Shown here one piece after another: positions 26,773 through 34,867 of a DNA stretch of 64,000 nt. The notes below the pieces were generated by a model, which did not search any database, was not told the DNA's origin, and saw nothing but the letters and a program-made list of their open reading frames with translations. Made by a program: the position numbers and the translations under genes. Within the stretch, counting starts at the first letter, position 1. Every line of letters starts with the position of its first letter. This stretch comes from Haloarcula nitratireducens (GTDB lineage Archaea > Halobacteriota > Halobacteria > Halobacteriales > Haloarculaceae), in NCBI RefSeq assembly GCF_019599505.1, contig NZ_RKLT01000009.1, forward strand, positions 1 to 64,000, read 5' to 3'.

Positions 26773-27501
26773 TCAGCCGTCCATTCGGTGGTTGTCAAGC
26801 CGGGTGAAGAATTCGAGTCGTTCGGCTTCGTCCTCTCGTTCGTAGATGCCAGGTGACGAATCGATTACGGAGTCGACCAGGGGACCGAATATAGTTTTCA
26901 CTTCAAGAAGGTCCTCAGTGCTCACCTGGGTCATTGACACGTCTATCAAGAACGGTGCCATGATCAGGTCTGTCGGATATTCGATTTCGACAGCGTCCTC
27001 CAGTATGAAGATCGCCATAGAATGGTCTGGATCATCTTCGAGTGGACATACGTAGGCCACTCCAGGATGGCTAATGAGTTCGTCCAAATACGAGGTCAAG
27101 ACCGTATCTAGATCTGCCAGCATCTGGTCTAGACGTTCCTCGGGTCCAAAGAGGGGCTCGTCTAACATCTCTAGGTTTCGAGCGAGCGAATCTCCTTCGG
27201 CAGTAAGATTGACCACCAGAGATTGGTACTTCGAACCTAAATCCAGGCCTTCGTCAATATCGCTGATATATTCAGACTCTTTCAGTCTCTCGATGAGTTC
27301 TTGTTTCCCGTTGATCAGTGTATATACTGAAATGAAGCCATCGCCTGGCTGATCGGCCGGCACATAGTATGCCGTGACGAACGCATCCTCTAAGGTTTTA
27401 GCTGCGAGTAGTGTAGCCCGTAGGTTGGATTGTCGTTCGACTTCCTTTCGTTTCTCGTTGATTCCATTGACCTTGTCCTTCATCCCGTCGAATAGGCCCA
27501 T
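26773..27501 (-). CDS. Unknown protein, first gene of the J-domain operon
   Basis: 242 residues, acidic and apparently soluble. The N-terminus MGLFDGMKDKVNGINEKRKE is an amphipathic helix of a kind that can dock on membranes or protein surfaces; a protein in the other chaperone locus (58704-59075) also begins MGLF. The remainder alternates strands and helices (YVCPLEDDPDHSMAIFILED). No family is recognised. A TATA box at 27521-27530, about 25 bases upstream, makes this the leaderless first gene of the operon. Confidence 0.7.
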   Translation of the reverse strand: MGLFDGMKDKVNGINEKRKEVERQSNLRATLLAAKTLEDAFVTAYYVPADQPGDGFISVYTLINGKQELIERLKESEYISDIDEGLDLGSKYQSLVVNLTAEGDSLARNLEMLDEPLFGPEERLDQMLADLDTVLTSYLDELISHPGVAYVCPLEDDPDHSMAIFILEDAVEIEYPTDLIMAPFLIDVSMTQVSTEDLLEVKTIFGPLVDSVIDSSPGIYEREDEAERLEFFTRLDNHRMDG

Positions 27502-27520
27502 AGCTTCTATCTTACAATTT

Positions 27521-27530
27521 CATATATAAA
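27521..27530 (-). promoter_or_regulatory. TATA box of the J-domain operon
   Basis: TTTATATATG on the minus strand, centred about 25 bases before the ATG at 27501. It supports a leaderless operon transcript starting at that gene. Confidence 0.6.
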
Positions 27531-27722
27531 TTTTCCTAGTGAAATATCAATAGCGATAGACGAGGTGATTTGACTTGATCGAACCGTCTCTGTAAGAGAC
27601 AAAGGCTAGTGTTTTACTGCACCTTAGAACAGGTAAAAGCCAGACTGAGAAAGTGTAGACCTGACTGTTCCTATCAAGATATTCATCAAAATTCTCGATA
27701 GCGGGAAGTTCACTTGTTGTTC

Positions 27723-27988
27723 CTAACCAACGTCGTAGCGGCTCTCGTTGGTTAGCTCCTCGTCATTGTCGAGCACCTCAACAATTGGTAGTCCGGGTTA
27801 CCGATTGGCACTGTCGTCGTCGGGGGAACATCTTGTGCGGGTGCGGAGGCGTGCGCATCCCGCGGGGGCGCCCGAGTGCCGGATGGGTGAAAGCCCGGCA
27901 CGGCTTCGCCGCGCCCGGACCACAGTGAGCGACGCGAACGTCCTCGTTCCGGCGAGGGAGGGCGGCCCCAAGGGTTCCTCCGAACATG
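27723..27988 (+). repeat. Structured repeat element, copy 3
   Basis: Head: CTAACCAACG (27723-27732) and CGTTGGTTAG (27746-27755). Body: GGGGGAACATCTTGTGCGG, then GTGCC...GGCAC (27876-27901) enclosing GGGT-GAAA-GCCC. The second hairpin (CCTCG-TTCCGG-CGAGG) and the GAGGGAGGGCGGCCCC tract are kept as in copy 1. It is about 80 bases shorter than copy 1, through a missing GC-rich insert after the first hairpin. It lies between the J-domain operon and the HTH gene. Confidence 0.65.
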
Positions 27989-28081
27989 ACTACGGGAGAC
28001 GAACAGCGCATCACTCCGGGGCTTGTAGTATACTGCGTTTAGTTTTCACGGGCGTGTGGACTTCAGCGGCTGGTGGTCGAC

Positions 28082-28744
28082 CTACGCAGTAACCCGCTCG
28101 ATCAACGAGGTGATAATCCGTGATTCGGCTTTGCGGAGGTGCTCGGCTGCAGTCGCCGTGGCACACTCCAGGTCGGTTGCGAGCTGCTCGAGCGTGACGG
28201 TCCGTGGGATCTCGTAGTAGCCACGAGCGACTGCCACTTCGAGTGCTTCTCGCTGTCGAGTCGGGAGCGACGCGATGATACTCTCTGTTGCGACTCGGGA
28301 GCCACCGACCTCCTCGATTGTTACTGTCACCGCATCGGGGAGTGCGTCCATGGCCGCTTGCATGTCGGACTGGGCGCCGACGAGCGTGAGTGTCACCGTC
28401 TCATCTTCATTCAAGACGATTGGCGGGATAGTCAGCAAGGTCCCTTGCGTGAACACCTCGAATAGCGACCGCGACGCCGCAGTCGCCTCCCCTCGCAGGT
28501 AACAGTAGCAGTTACGGTCGGACAACGGGAGAATCTCGTAACCCTCGACGTACGAACTCGCCGCGAGTATCGGCTCCAAGTGGTCGTACGATCCGTAGAT
28601 TCGGAGCAGGAACGTCGTCGGTTGGTCAGCGACATTCCAATTGATAATCTGTGTCTCGTCGATCTCGTCGCTACTCGTGAGGTGCTGGTGCATCGGTCGG
28701 GCGCCGAGCGTGGTCGGATCGATCGTGAGACGGACACGTTCCAT
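28082..28744 (-). CDS. Bacterio-opsin-activator-type HTH regulator
   Basis: 220 residues. The C-terminal 60 residues (LPTRQREALEVAVARGYYEI, then a helix ending LRKAESRIITSLIERV) are the HTH-10 domain of the haloarchaeal Bat family. The N-terminal part is the usual beta-rich sensor-like domain without cofactor motifs. It probably regulates transcription; divergent from the DUF2892 gene across 105 bases, which is its most obvious candidate target. Confidence 0.88.
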   Translation of the reverse strand: MERVRLTIDPTTLGARPMHQHLTSSDEIDETQIINWNVADQPTTFLLRIYGSYDHLEPILAASSYVEGYEILPLSDRNCYCYLRGEATAASRSLFEVFTQGTLLTIPPIVLNEDETVTLTLVGAQSDMQAAMDALPDAVTVTIEEVGGSRVATESIIASLPTRQREALEVAVARGYYEIPRTVTLEQLATDLECATATAAEHLRKAESRIITSLIERVTA

Positions 28745-28849
28745 TGTGGCAGCGGTCGTTCGTACTCGGTTGGTTCGTTCCGGTTCGGTATAAACCCGCC
28801 AGAGAAATCCGGCCGTCGTGACTTCTCCCTGCGGCCGTTTCAGCTAGGT

Positions 28850-29071
28850 ATGCGACACAACCTTGACACAGTCGATCGCATCATTCGCGGCGTCGTCGGT
28901 ATCTGGCTCATCATGGTTGCGTTCACAGCGCTTCGTGTTCGCCGGCGAACGACGGCTGCGATTGTGGGGATCGCTGGTATCGGACTGCTTCAGAACACGG
29001 TTACAGGATTCTGTGGCTTCAATGGTCTTCTCGGCCTCGACTCAACTGAAGAGCGGTGCGACGACTGTTGA
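28850..29071 (+). CDS. DUF2892 (YgaP-type) small membrane protein
   Basis: 73 residues from the ATG at 28850. Begins MRHNLDTVDRIIRGVVGIWL, has two hydrophobic segments and a Cys-containing hydrophilic end (GFCGFNGLLG, then ERCDDC). This matches the DUF2892 family, often found with rhodanese or sulfur-handling proteins. It is divergent from the Bat-type regulator. No rhodanese gene is nearby. Confidence 0.8.
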   Translation: MRHNLDTVDRIIRGVVGIWLIMVAFTALRVRRRTTAAIVGIAGIGLLQNTVTGFCGFNGLLGLDSTEERCDDC

Positions 29072-29142
29072 TATTGATAGGGAGATACTATATGATCGCC
29101 CGAATATGGTTGATTCATATGGTCGTAAGGCGTTCAGTTCCA

Positions 29143-29393
29143 GCTAACAGGTGTTGTTAGCCAGAACAGGTCGAAGAGTGGTAGCGAACCGCCGCTCCGC
29201 GCCGGTATTCGCCGCTCCGCTCGAGATAGCCGCACCGCTACTGCGATGAACAAGACAACTGCACGCCAAAGTCAGCTCAACCGAACTTGTCTCAGGGTGG
29301 TGGGAGTCTTGTTACTCGGCCGTTGTGTGGCCTGCTCTCGGCCGGTGGGTAACACCGCACACCCCCGTGTGCGCTAACAACAGGTGTTAGCCC
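29143..29393. repeat. Pair of near-palindromes in inverted orientation bounding a 250-base segment
   Basis: GCTAACAGGTGTTGTTAGCC (29143-29162) and GCTAACAACAGGTGTTAGCC (29373-29392). One is the reverse complement of the other except for the central two bases (CC versus GG). Between them lie CGCCGCTCCGC repeated twice (about 29190-29220) and a hairpin GCACAC-CCCC-GTGTGC (29357-29372) next to the stop of the coiled-coil gene. They may be ends of a small non-autonomous element or protein-binding sites. Confidence 0.5.
29357..29372 (-). terminator. Hairpin after the coiled-coil gene
   Basis: A perfect six-base-pair stem GCACAC/GTGTGC with a CCCC loop, 30 bases beyond the stop of the gene ending at 29402. 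Archaeal termination depends mainly on U-runs, which are absent here, so the terminator role is tentative. Confidence 0.25.
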
Positions 29394-29401
29394 AGATTCG
29401 T

Positions 29402-30157
29402 TCATCGTTGGGCCTCCGCGGCACTGATGATCGCCTGTGGATGCCAGATTGTCACTCTGTGAGCACCGTCGTTGGTCTTGTCCTGTCGCACGCGGCGCGG
29501 TGAGTCTCCCGCGAGGGCGACGAGTTTCTCGAAGATGCGCTTGAGCTGGCTACTGGCGAACTGTTCGTTGGCATGGGCTTCGAGATACGGACACAGTGTC
29601 GTCGACGTGAGTACGACGCGTGTGCCGTTGCCATCCGAGACGTACTGGCCCCACTCCTCGAGATGGGTCAGGACTTGCTGGACACGGCGATGGACTGGGT
29701 AGGGATCGGCCACGACCGCTCGTGGCCCCTCGCGAACGAGCGTCACGAGTTTGTCGTCGTCGGCGATTGCGTCGTCGTCGATCTCGGTGCCAATCGTGTC
29801 CGCGAGATGGGTGACACGTTGCTGGGTTCGGGCGTCGGCCCGGGAGCGGGTCTTCTGTTCGTCCCGGAGATCGTCGCGGACATCCTCGATCTCGTCTTCG
29901 ACCGTCGACTTGAGTGAGCTGATCGCTTGCGTGCGCGTGATCTGTTCGTCTTTGAGGGCTGTCTCGCGCTGGTGGCGCTCGGCGGCGAGTTTGGACTCGA
30001 AGCGGTCCATGACTTCGGCTGTGATCGCGTCGGTGTCTTGGTCGACTTGTTGTTGGAGGTCGTCGACGCGGTCCTCGAGGCTGTTGACCCGAGCCACGAG
30101 GAATTGGATCACGTCCTCGTCGGCGTCGCGGTCGGGCTGGACTCCGTCAGTGCTCAT
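29402..30157 (-). CDS. Coiled-coil protein with C-terminal winged helix (plasmid type)
   Basis: 251 residues. The first 130 residues are a heptad-patterned, strongly acidic coiled coil (RVNSLEDRVDDLQQQVDQDT and on). The rest (about 150-245) has the pattern of a winged helix: VQQVLTHLEEWGQYV, then ASSQLKRIFEKLVALAGDSP. The same architecture occurs at 47555-48430. Such proteins are frequent on haloarchaeal plasmids and integrated elements, where replication or partition roles are suspected. It overlaps the gene upstream by four bases. Confidence 0.7.
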   Translation of the reverse strand: MSTDGVQPDRDADEDVIQFLVARVNSLEDRVDDLQQQVDQDTDAITAEVMDRFESKLAAERHQRETALKDEQITRTQAISSLKSTVEDEIEDVRDDLRDEQKTRSRADARTQQRVTHLADTIGTEIDDDAIADDDKLVTLVREGPRAVVADPYPVHRRVQQVLTHLEEWGQYVSDGNGTRVVLTSTTLCPYLEAHANEQFASSQLKRIFEKLVALAGDSPRRVRQDKTNDGAHRVTIWHPQAIISAAEAQR

Positions 30158-30381
30158 GGGTCGCTACTGTGTTGGGTCGGAGTGGCTGGTGGATGAGTCT
30201 GGTCGGTGGCCGTGGGCGTGATATCAAGGCCGGTGACGGTCTCCACGCCAGTCTGTCGCCACGCACAGCCAGTCCAGACCTCTTCGATGCGGTGTAGCTG
30301 GTCGTCGTAGGGTTCGAAGCGGAGACGTCGTTGTGCGCCTCGTGTCGGCTGCCACGTGATGGTGGTGCTCTCAGACCGCAT
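30154..30381 (-). CDS. Small accessory protein preceding the coiled-coil gene
   Basis: 75 residues: MRSESTTITWQPTRGAQRRL, then FEPYDDQLHRIEEVWTGCAW and a polar Thr/Pro-rich tail. Overlaps the start of the coiled-coil gene by four bases (ATGA), which supports real translation. No family recognised; the Trp/Cys core suggests a small beta fold. Confidence 0.55.
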   Translation of the reverse strand: MRSESTTITWQPTRGAQRRLRFEPYDDQLHRIEEVWTGCAWRQTGVETVTGLDITPTATDQTHPPATPTQHSSDP

Positions 30382-30670
30382 TGGTGGCCTCCGTCGGTTG
30401 TTCGTTGTTGGTCACACACCGAGAGTCGATGCTATTTTTCGGGAGTCGCGTATAGTCGTACATGCTTCCGATTCCGTTGGAAGCACGGTCGGACGTGCTG
30501 GACCACGTCCCGGCCATTTGTGGACCGGTGTCCCGTGCCTCTACGTTCATCTCCAGCACCCGGCCACTTAGTGGTTTGCAATACAAAGTGCATCTCATAG
30601 TGCATCCCAATTTATATTACAAATGGCCATGTACTATACGCTACCAATGGTATTGCATCGACAGCAATCG

Positions 30671-30919
30671 ATGCCAAACGAGAACTACGAGCCCACAGCG
30701 AAAGACGAGCAAGTTCTCGATGCGCTCAAAGCGGGTCGGGACGCAGGACAGCCGTGGGGGCGAGCGAATCCGAAATGGCTAGTGGAGCAAACCGATCTTG
30801 ATAAGGGAAATATCGAGTTCTGTCTGCGGAATCTCCGCAACGCAGGGTGGGTCAAGCGTGTCGCTCGGGGGTTGTATGAGTTCGTTGAGGATCCCCGGAC
30901 GTGTGAGGGTGGTGACTGA
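30671..30919 (+). CDS. Small winged-helix protein
   Basis: 82 residues from the ATG at 30671. KDEQVLDALKAGRDAGQPWG, then LVEQTDLDKGNIEFCLRNLR and NAGWVKRVARGLYEFVEDP are the helices and wing of a winged-helix DNA-binding domain. A TTTATAT element at 30611-30617 points to a start between 30640 and 30671; an earlier ATG (30623) would put the TATA box too close. Divergent from the coiled-coil operon; probably its regulator. Confidence 0.65.
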   Translation: MPNENYEPTAKDEQVLDALKAGRDAGQPWGRANPKWLVEQTDLDKGNIEFCLRNLRNAGWVKRVARGLYEFVEDPRTCEGGD

Positions 30920-31093
30920 GTGGTACAATAGTAGTTCGCCATCGCTTTGGTCAACACAGTAAGCAAAGTCCCACACTGGCTACTAATCTAATTGGCATCT
31001 ACCACGAGTGGCCTGCTGGAGAGAGGTTTATATTCACCGTAGAGGTTGGATAGATTCGAAAGTGCTTATTCACCTCGGTCAAGAGGCGACTCA

Positions 31094-31996
31094 CTACATT
31101 TCGTCAGAATACGCGAATAACCCCTCCATTTCTGTTAGCTCTCTTGCCAGAGCTCCTTCCATCGATGCGGCTTGGGGTCGTGAGCCACAGCTCCGCACTT
31201 TGACCAAGCTTTGAGGAGAGAGTGTGTTCGTGAAATTCACTCCACTTTCGTCGGTCCCACTCAGATGTTCCCGAACACGCTTACCAATGTCATTCGTCGA
31301 ACCGACATAGTATACACGTTTGCTCTGGTTCAACGCGTTGGTAGCCTGTTCCTTCGGTTCGAACTCTGAGAGTGGGGCCCCTGCCTTGATTTTCGTCTGG
31401 ACGGCTCTACGGCGATCCCAAATCTTTGGAGGTTCATCTTCGATTGACGGCGTGCAGTCTAGTACATATACAAAATAGGGGGAATCAGCAGTGGCGAACT
31501 GAGTCTCAACCTGCTGGATCCCAGAAGTGGATTCCAGATCAGTAATGATCTCGAAGGGTGAGTGGGGCGTCGCAGACCGACTTGGGGGATTATCAACGAA
31601 TGCAGTCATGTTCAATGGAAGAGTTGTCGGTGTATGAGCCCCCATTCCGTAGTCAACGCCTTCATGAAAGGCATCTATTGCAGTGATACATTCGGCAAAA
31701 TCTTGCTTTTTTAGTGTCTCCACCGGGGCGTATAGCGGGCGCCCGACTTGTTCATGGAGTAGTCTCTTTAGTGCGATAGCTCTCGTTGCAACACGAGACG
31801 TATCCTCGGAATAGCCCTCACTCTTTCGTGCGTATTCGACAGGTCTTGTTCCCGGTCTGAGCTCGGTGAACATCGCTGTTGTGAGTGGATTGACGCTGGT
31901 AGTCCGCTCACCAAGCTTCTCCGCCAAGATTCCGATTAGTTGATCTTTTTTGTACTCGTCCTGAAGTCGGTTAATTTCCTCACGAAAATCAGGCAT
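31094..31996 (-). CDS. GIY-YIG nuclease-domain protein with a novel N-terminal region
   Basis: 300 residues from the ATG at 31996. C-terminal GIY-YIG domain (about 174-290): first strand YFVYVLD (174-180), then after an unusual insert of about 45 residues the second motif VYYVGSTNDIGKRVREHL (228-245) with the expected Arg240, and a candidate catalytic Glu280 (AASMEGALAREL). The N-terminal 170 residues are helical and match no family I know. A standalone gene with AT-rich flanks among accessory genes. Possibly a homing, repair or defence nuclease; which one is not determinable here. Confidence 0.75.
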   Translation of the reverse strand: MPDFREEINRLQDEYKKDQLIGILAEKLGERTTSVNPLTTAMFTELRPGTRPVEYARKSEGYSEDTSRVATRAIALKRLLHEQVGRPLYAPVETLKKQDFAECITAIDAFHEGVDYGMGAHTPTTLPLNMTAFVDNPPSRSATPHSPFEIITDLESTSGIQQVETQFATADSPYFVYVLDCTPSIEDEPPKIWDRRRAVQTKIKAGAPLSEFEPKEQATNALNQSKRVYYVGSTNDIGKRVREHLSGTDESGVNFTNTLSPQSLVKVRSCGSRPQAASMEGALARELTEMEGLFAYSDEM

Positions 31997-32329
31997 AGTG
32001 GACACGATTTCTATCCCCGGTAACATGAGTATGTGTCCTCTAGTTGACTGGTGTAGGATATTCGAATCTATGATTGATATTAGATATTTAACTGTTGACA
32101 TTCAGTTTATTAGAAAAACCGCTTTCTCTATTCCGAATGGTTTCTGAAACCCATCACTGTCTGCGATGAGGTTGGCATCTCGCTCTGTAACTCGCCTCTT
32201 GTCTTGTCAGCCAATTAGTGGAAACAGTGGGGTGTGCTACTAATATCAGTCACTTGACCCGCAAGGAAACATTCTTTTTCAAGCTCAGGAATCCTCGACC
32301 AAGCAAACGATTCAATTTCTAGAAATTGC

Positions 32330-33466
32330 TCACCAAGAGCCGTCGATGGCACGTTGATACGCAGTCTCGGCTTGATCTGCAACCGCATCCCAATCGTATT
32401 GCTGTGCCCGTTGCGTAGGACTCGAAGATGGACGGTCGCCATGGAGTGCGGCCTCGAGTGTCTCTGCTAGTGAGTCAACCGTTGGATCGGCGAGAAAGCC
32501 TGCATCACCGATGACTTCATCAGCAGCGGATTCCGGGTGGTCGGCTGCGATAACAGTGCAATCGGCAGCCATCGCTTCCGCGAACGTGATGCCGAATCCC
32601 TCGCGCGTGCTCGGTGATGCGAAGACGTCCGCGGCATGCATCTGGGCGAGGACATCTTCGTACTCCTCAAGGAATCCCAAGAACGAGATCTGCGGGGCAC
32701 TATCCAGATTGCGTGCCTGTTGTTCGAGCGCTGCTCGCTTTGGACCATCACCCACGATGCCGAGTGTCGTCTCTGGTGGCGCAACTCTATCGAATGCCTC
32801 AAGGAGAAGATCGACTCGCTTATCTTCGATCAACCGCCCCGCGAATAGCACGTCAAATCCATCGTCGGCTGGTGTAGTCTCTTGGATTCCCGTGTAGTCA
32901 ATTCCATTGGGGACCGTTTGAATCTGAGAGCTGTCGGGCCCGATTTCCGTAAGCCGGTTCGCGGTCACGCCTGACACTGCGATTGGATACTGTGGAATCC
33001 GTGCTGTGACACGCTCGACGAGCTTGCCAAATGGAGCAAGATTTCCGAGATAATCGTCCCAATACGTACGCCAGACTTCGTGCCAAGTCGTTACAACTGG
33101 CGTCGCTGCACTGAGTGTCGAGAGTTTGGCGGCGAGGACGGGGAAGTACGGAAAGACACTGGCAACAACGACATCGTGTTCATCACGACGGCGCTGTAAT
33201 GGGATGACGACATCCTTCGCGAACTCCAAGGCCTCTGTAATTGAACGCTCCCCATCTGCGCCAGTGTAGAGCTCGCGCTCTGGACTCACCGCGCGTAGCG
33301 TCATCCCTTCATGGGTGATTTCTTTGGGACCGTCCCAGAAGTGCCGACCATAGATGGTAACGTCGTGGCCATCGTCGGCGAGACGAGTGCCGATCTCGTG
33401 AATGCGCTTTTCAGCCCCGCCGGTGTTGAACGGGTAAACGACATTGGAGACGAAGGCCACGCGCAT
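32330..33466 (-). CDS. GT4-family glycosyltransferase
   Basis: 378 residues from the ATG at 33466 (four residues shorter than the longest frame, giving the usual RVAFVSNVVYPFNTGGAEKR start). Typical GT-B features: glycine-rich loop GGAEKRIHEIG, VLFAGRLIEDKRVDLLLEAF, GIVGDGPKRAALE, and E-x7-E in STREGFGITFAEAMAADC. First gene of glycan cluster B on this side; divergent from the sulfatase-fold gene at 33611 across 144 bases. Confidence 0.9.
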   Translation of the reverse strand: MRVAFVSNVVYPFNTGGAEKRIHEIGTRLADDGHDVTIYGRHFWDGPKEITHEGMTLRAVSPERELYTGADGERSITEALEFAKDVVIPLQRRRDEHDVVVASVFPYFPVLAAKLSTLSAATPVVTTWHEVWRTYWDDYLGNLAPFGKLVERVTARIPQYPIAVSGVTANRLTEIGPDSSQIQTVPNGIDYTGIQETTPADDGFDVLFAGRLIEDKRVDLLLEAFDRVAPPETTLGIVGDGPKRAALEQQARNLDSAPQISFLGFLEEYEDVLAQMHAADVFASPSTREGFGITFAEAMAADCTVIAADHPESAADEVIGDAGFLADPTVDSLAETLEAALHGDRPSSSPTQRAQQYDWDAVADQAETAYQRAIDGSW

Positions 33467-33610
33467 TATCGGATACACTGCGAGTAAGGGATAATTTCTT
33501 TTCGATGTGCCGACAGTGCATCAGTTACACGAATCCGTGATGCGGTTTGCGGTCTTCGAATGGTATCGGTCACGTAACACCTATATCATACCATGTTTTG
33601 AATCAAGACA

Positions 33611-34867
33611 ATGAGCGAAGATTGGGAGAACGTGATTCTGCTGTCTGCGGATGCGCTTCGCGCAGACCATCTCTCCTGTTATGGCTATCACCGCGAGACG
33701 TCGCCCGTACTGGACGAACTCGCTGAGGAGAGTATTCGGTTCACGAACGCGTACAGTGCGAGTTCGCATACCCGCGAAGCGGTGCCCGCACTATTAACGG
33801 GGAAATACCCGGATGTCGCTATCGACTCGAAGTATCACCTTGCTTCGGACACTATCGCAACAACACTCTCCGAAGAAGGATTCGCTACTGCGGGCTTTCA
33901 CTCGAATCCCTTCGTCTCTCGAGCATACGGGTTCGACCAGGGCTTCGATGTCTTCGACGACGATCTTCATCTCGGCCAACACAAGCTAATCGCACTCGCC
34001 CAGCGGGCGCTCGACAAGTTTCGGAATCGCCATTATGCACGGGCTGAGGAAATCAACGAGCGCTCGCTGAAGTGGCTCGACTCTCTAGATGACGAGGAGC
34101 CGTTCTTCCTTTGGAACCACTATATGGACACGCACGGGCCGTACGAGCCTCCCGGTGACTATGCGACACTGTACGCTGATCAGGGTTTGTCGGGGCGGGA
34201 TGCACAATCACTGTACCAGCGTGCTATCGATGATCCCGAGTCGATTACAGACGATGAACGGCAGCTGTTGATCGATCTGTACGATGCTGAAATTCGATAC
34301 AATGATGAGTATATTGGTGAATTATTCGATGAGCTTCGTGAGCGGGACCTGCTTGAGAGGTCTCTACTGATTGTGACGGCTGATCACGGCGACGCATTTG
34401 GAGAACACGGCTATTATGAACATCCACGGTATCTACATGATGAAATTACAAAGGTACCTCTATTTGTTCGGCCGCCAAGTGGAGTCTCAAGGACCGTGAA
34501 CACACCCGCCAGTACTTTGGATGTCGTCTCAACTATTAAGTCATATATTGGTCATGATGTCGAATTTTCGCTGCTCGCCCCTTCTAAAGACAACAGATCT
34601 GTGTTCTCACAAGCTCGCGGAGAAGATGCTAACAGTCACCTACGCCGGTACGCTCTTCGAAAACGAGACAGAGTGTGCTTTTGTGAACACGATATCGATA
34701 CTCAGGAAATCCGATTCACCGAGACAACAAAAAAGCCACTTCGTTCTGAGTTGAAAGCCCACGTCGAACAGCGAATAGGTATTAAAAACGAGAATGAACC
34801 TGCGGCAGATAGCGAGGTAGACGAAGAAATTGAACGTCGTTTAAATGCATTGGGGTACAAGGACTAA
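33611..34867 (+). CDS. Sulfatase-fold hydrolase/transferase 3
   Basis: 418 residues. VILLSADALRADHLSCYGYH (first metal Asp), SSHTREAVPALLTGKYP (about 51-67) and IVTADHGDAFGEHGYY. Aligned on the LTGKYP tail, the sulfatase Cys position is Thr54 and the Pro and Arg of the signature are missing, so classical formylglycine sulfatase activity is unlikely. It ends RRLNALGYKD. It shares one base with the next gene (TAATG), so they are translated together. GC content falls along its 3' half as the AT-rich block begins. Confidence 0.85.
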   Translation: MSEDWENVILLSADALRADHLSCYGYHRETSPVLDELAEESIRFTNAYSASSHTREAVPALLTGKYPDVAIDSKYHLASDTIATTLSEEGFATAGFHSNPFVSRAYGFDQGFDVFDDDLHLGQHKLIALAQRALDKFRNRHYARAEEINERSLKWLDSLDDEEPFFLWNHYMDTHGPYEPPGDYATLYADQGLSGRDAQSLYQRAIDDPESITDDERQLLIDLYDAEIRYNDEYIGELFDELRERDLLERSLLIVTADHGDAFGEHGYYEHPRYLHDEITKVPLFVRPPSGVSRTVNTPASTLDVVSTIKSYIGHDVEFSLLAPSKDNRSVFSQARGEDANSHLRRYALRKRDRVCFCEHDIDTQEIRFTETTKKPLRSELKAHVEQRIGIKNENEPAADSEVDEEIERRLNALGYKD

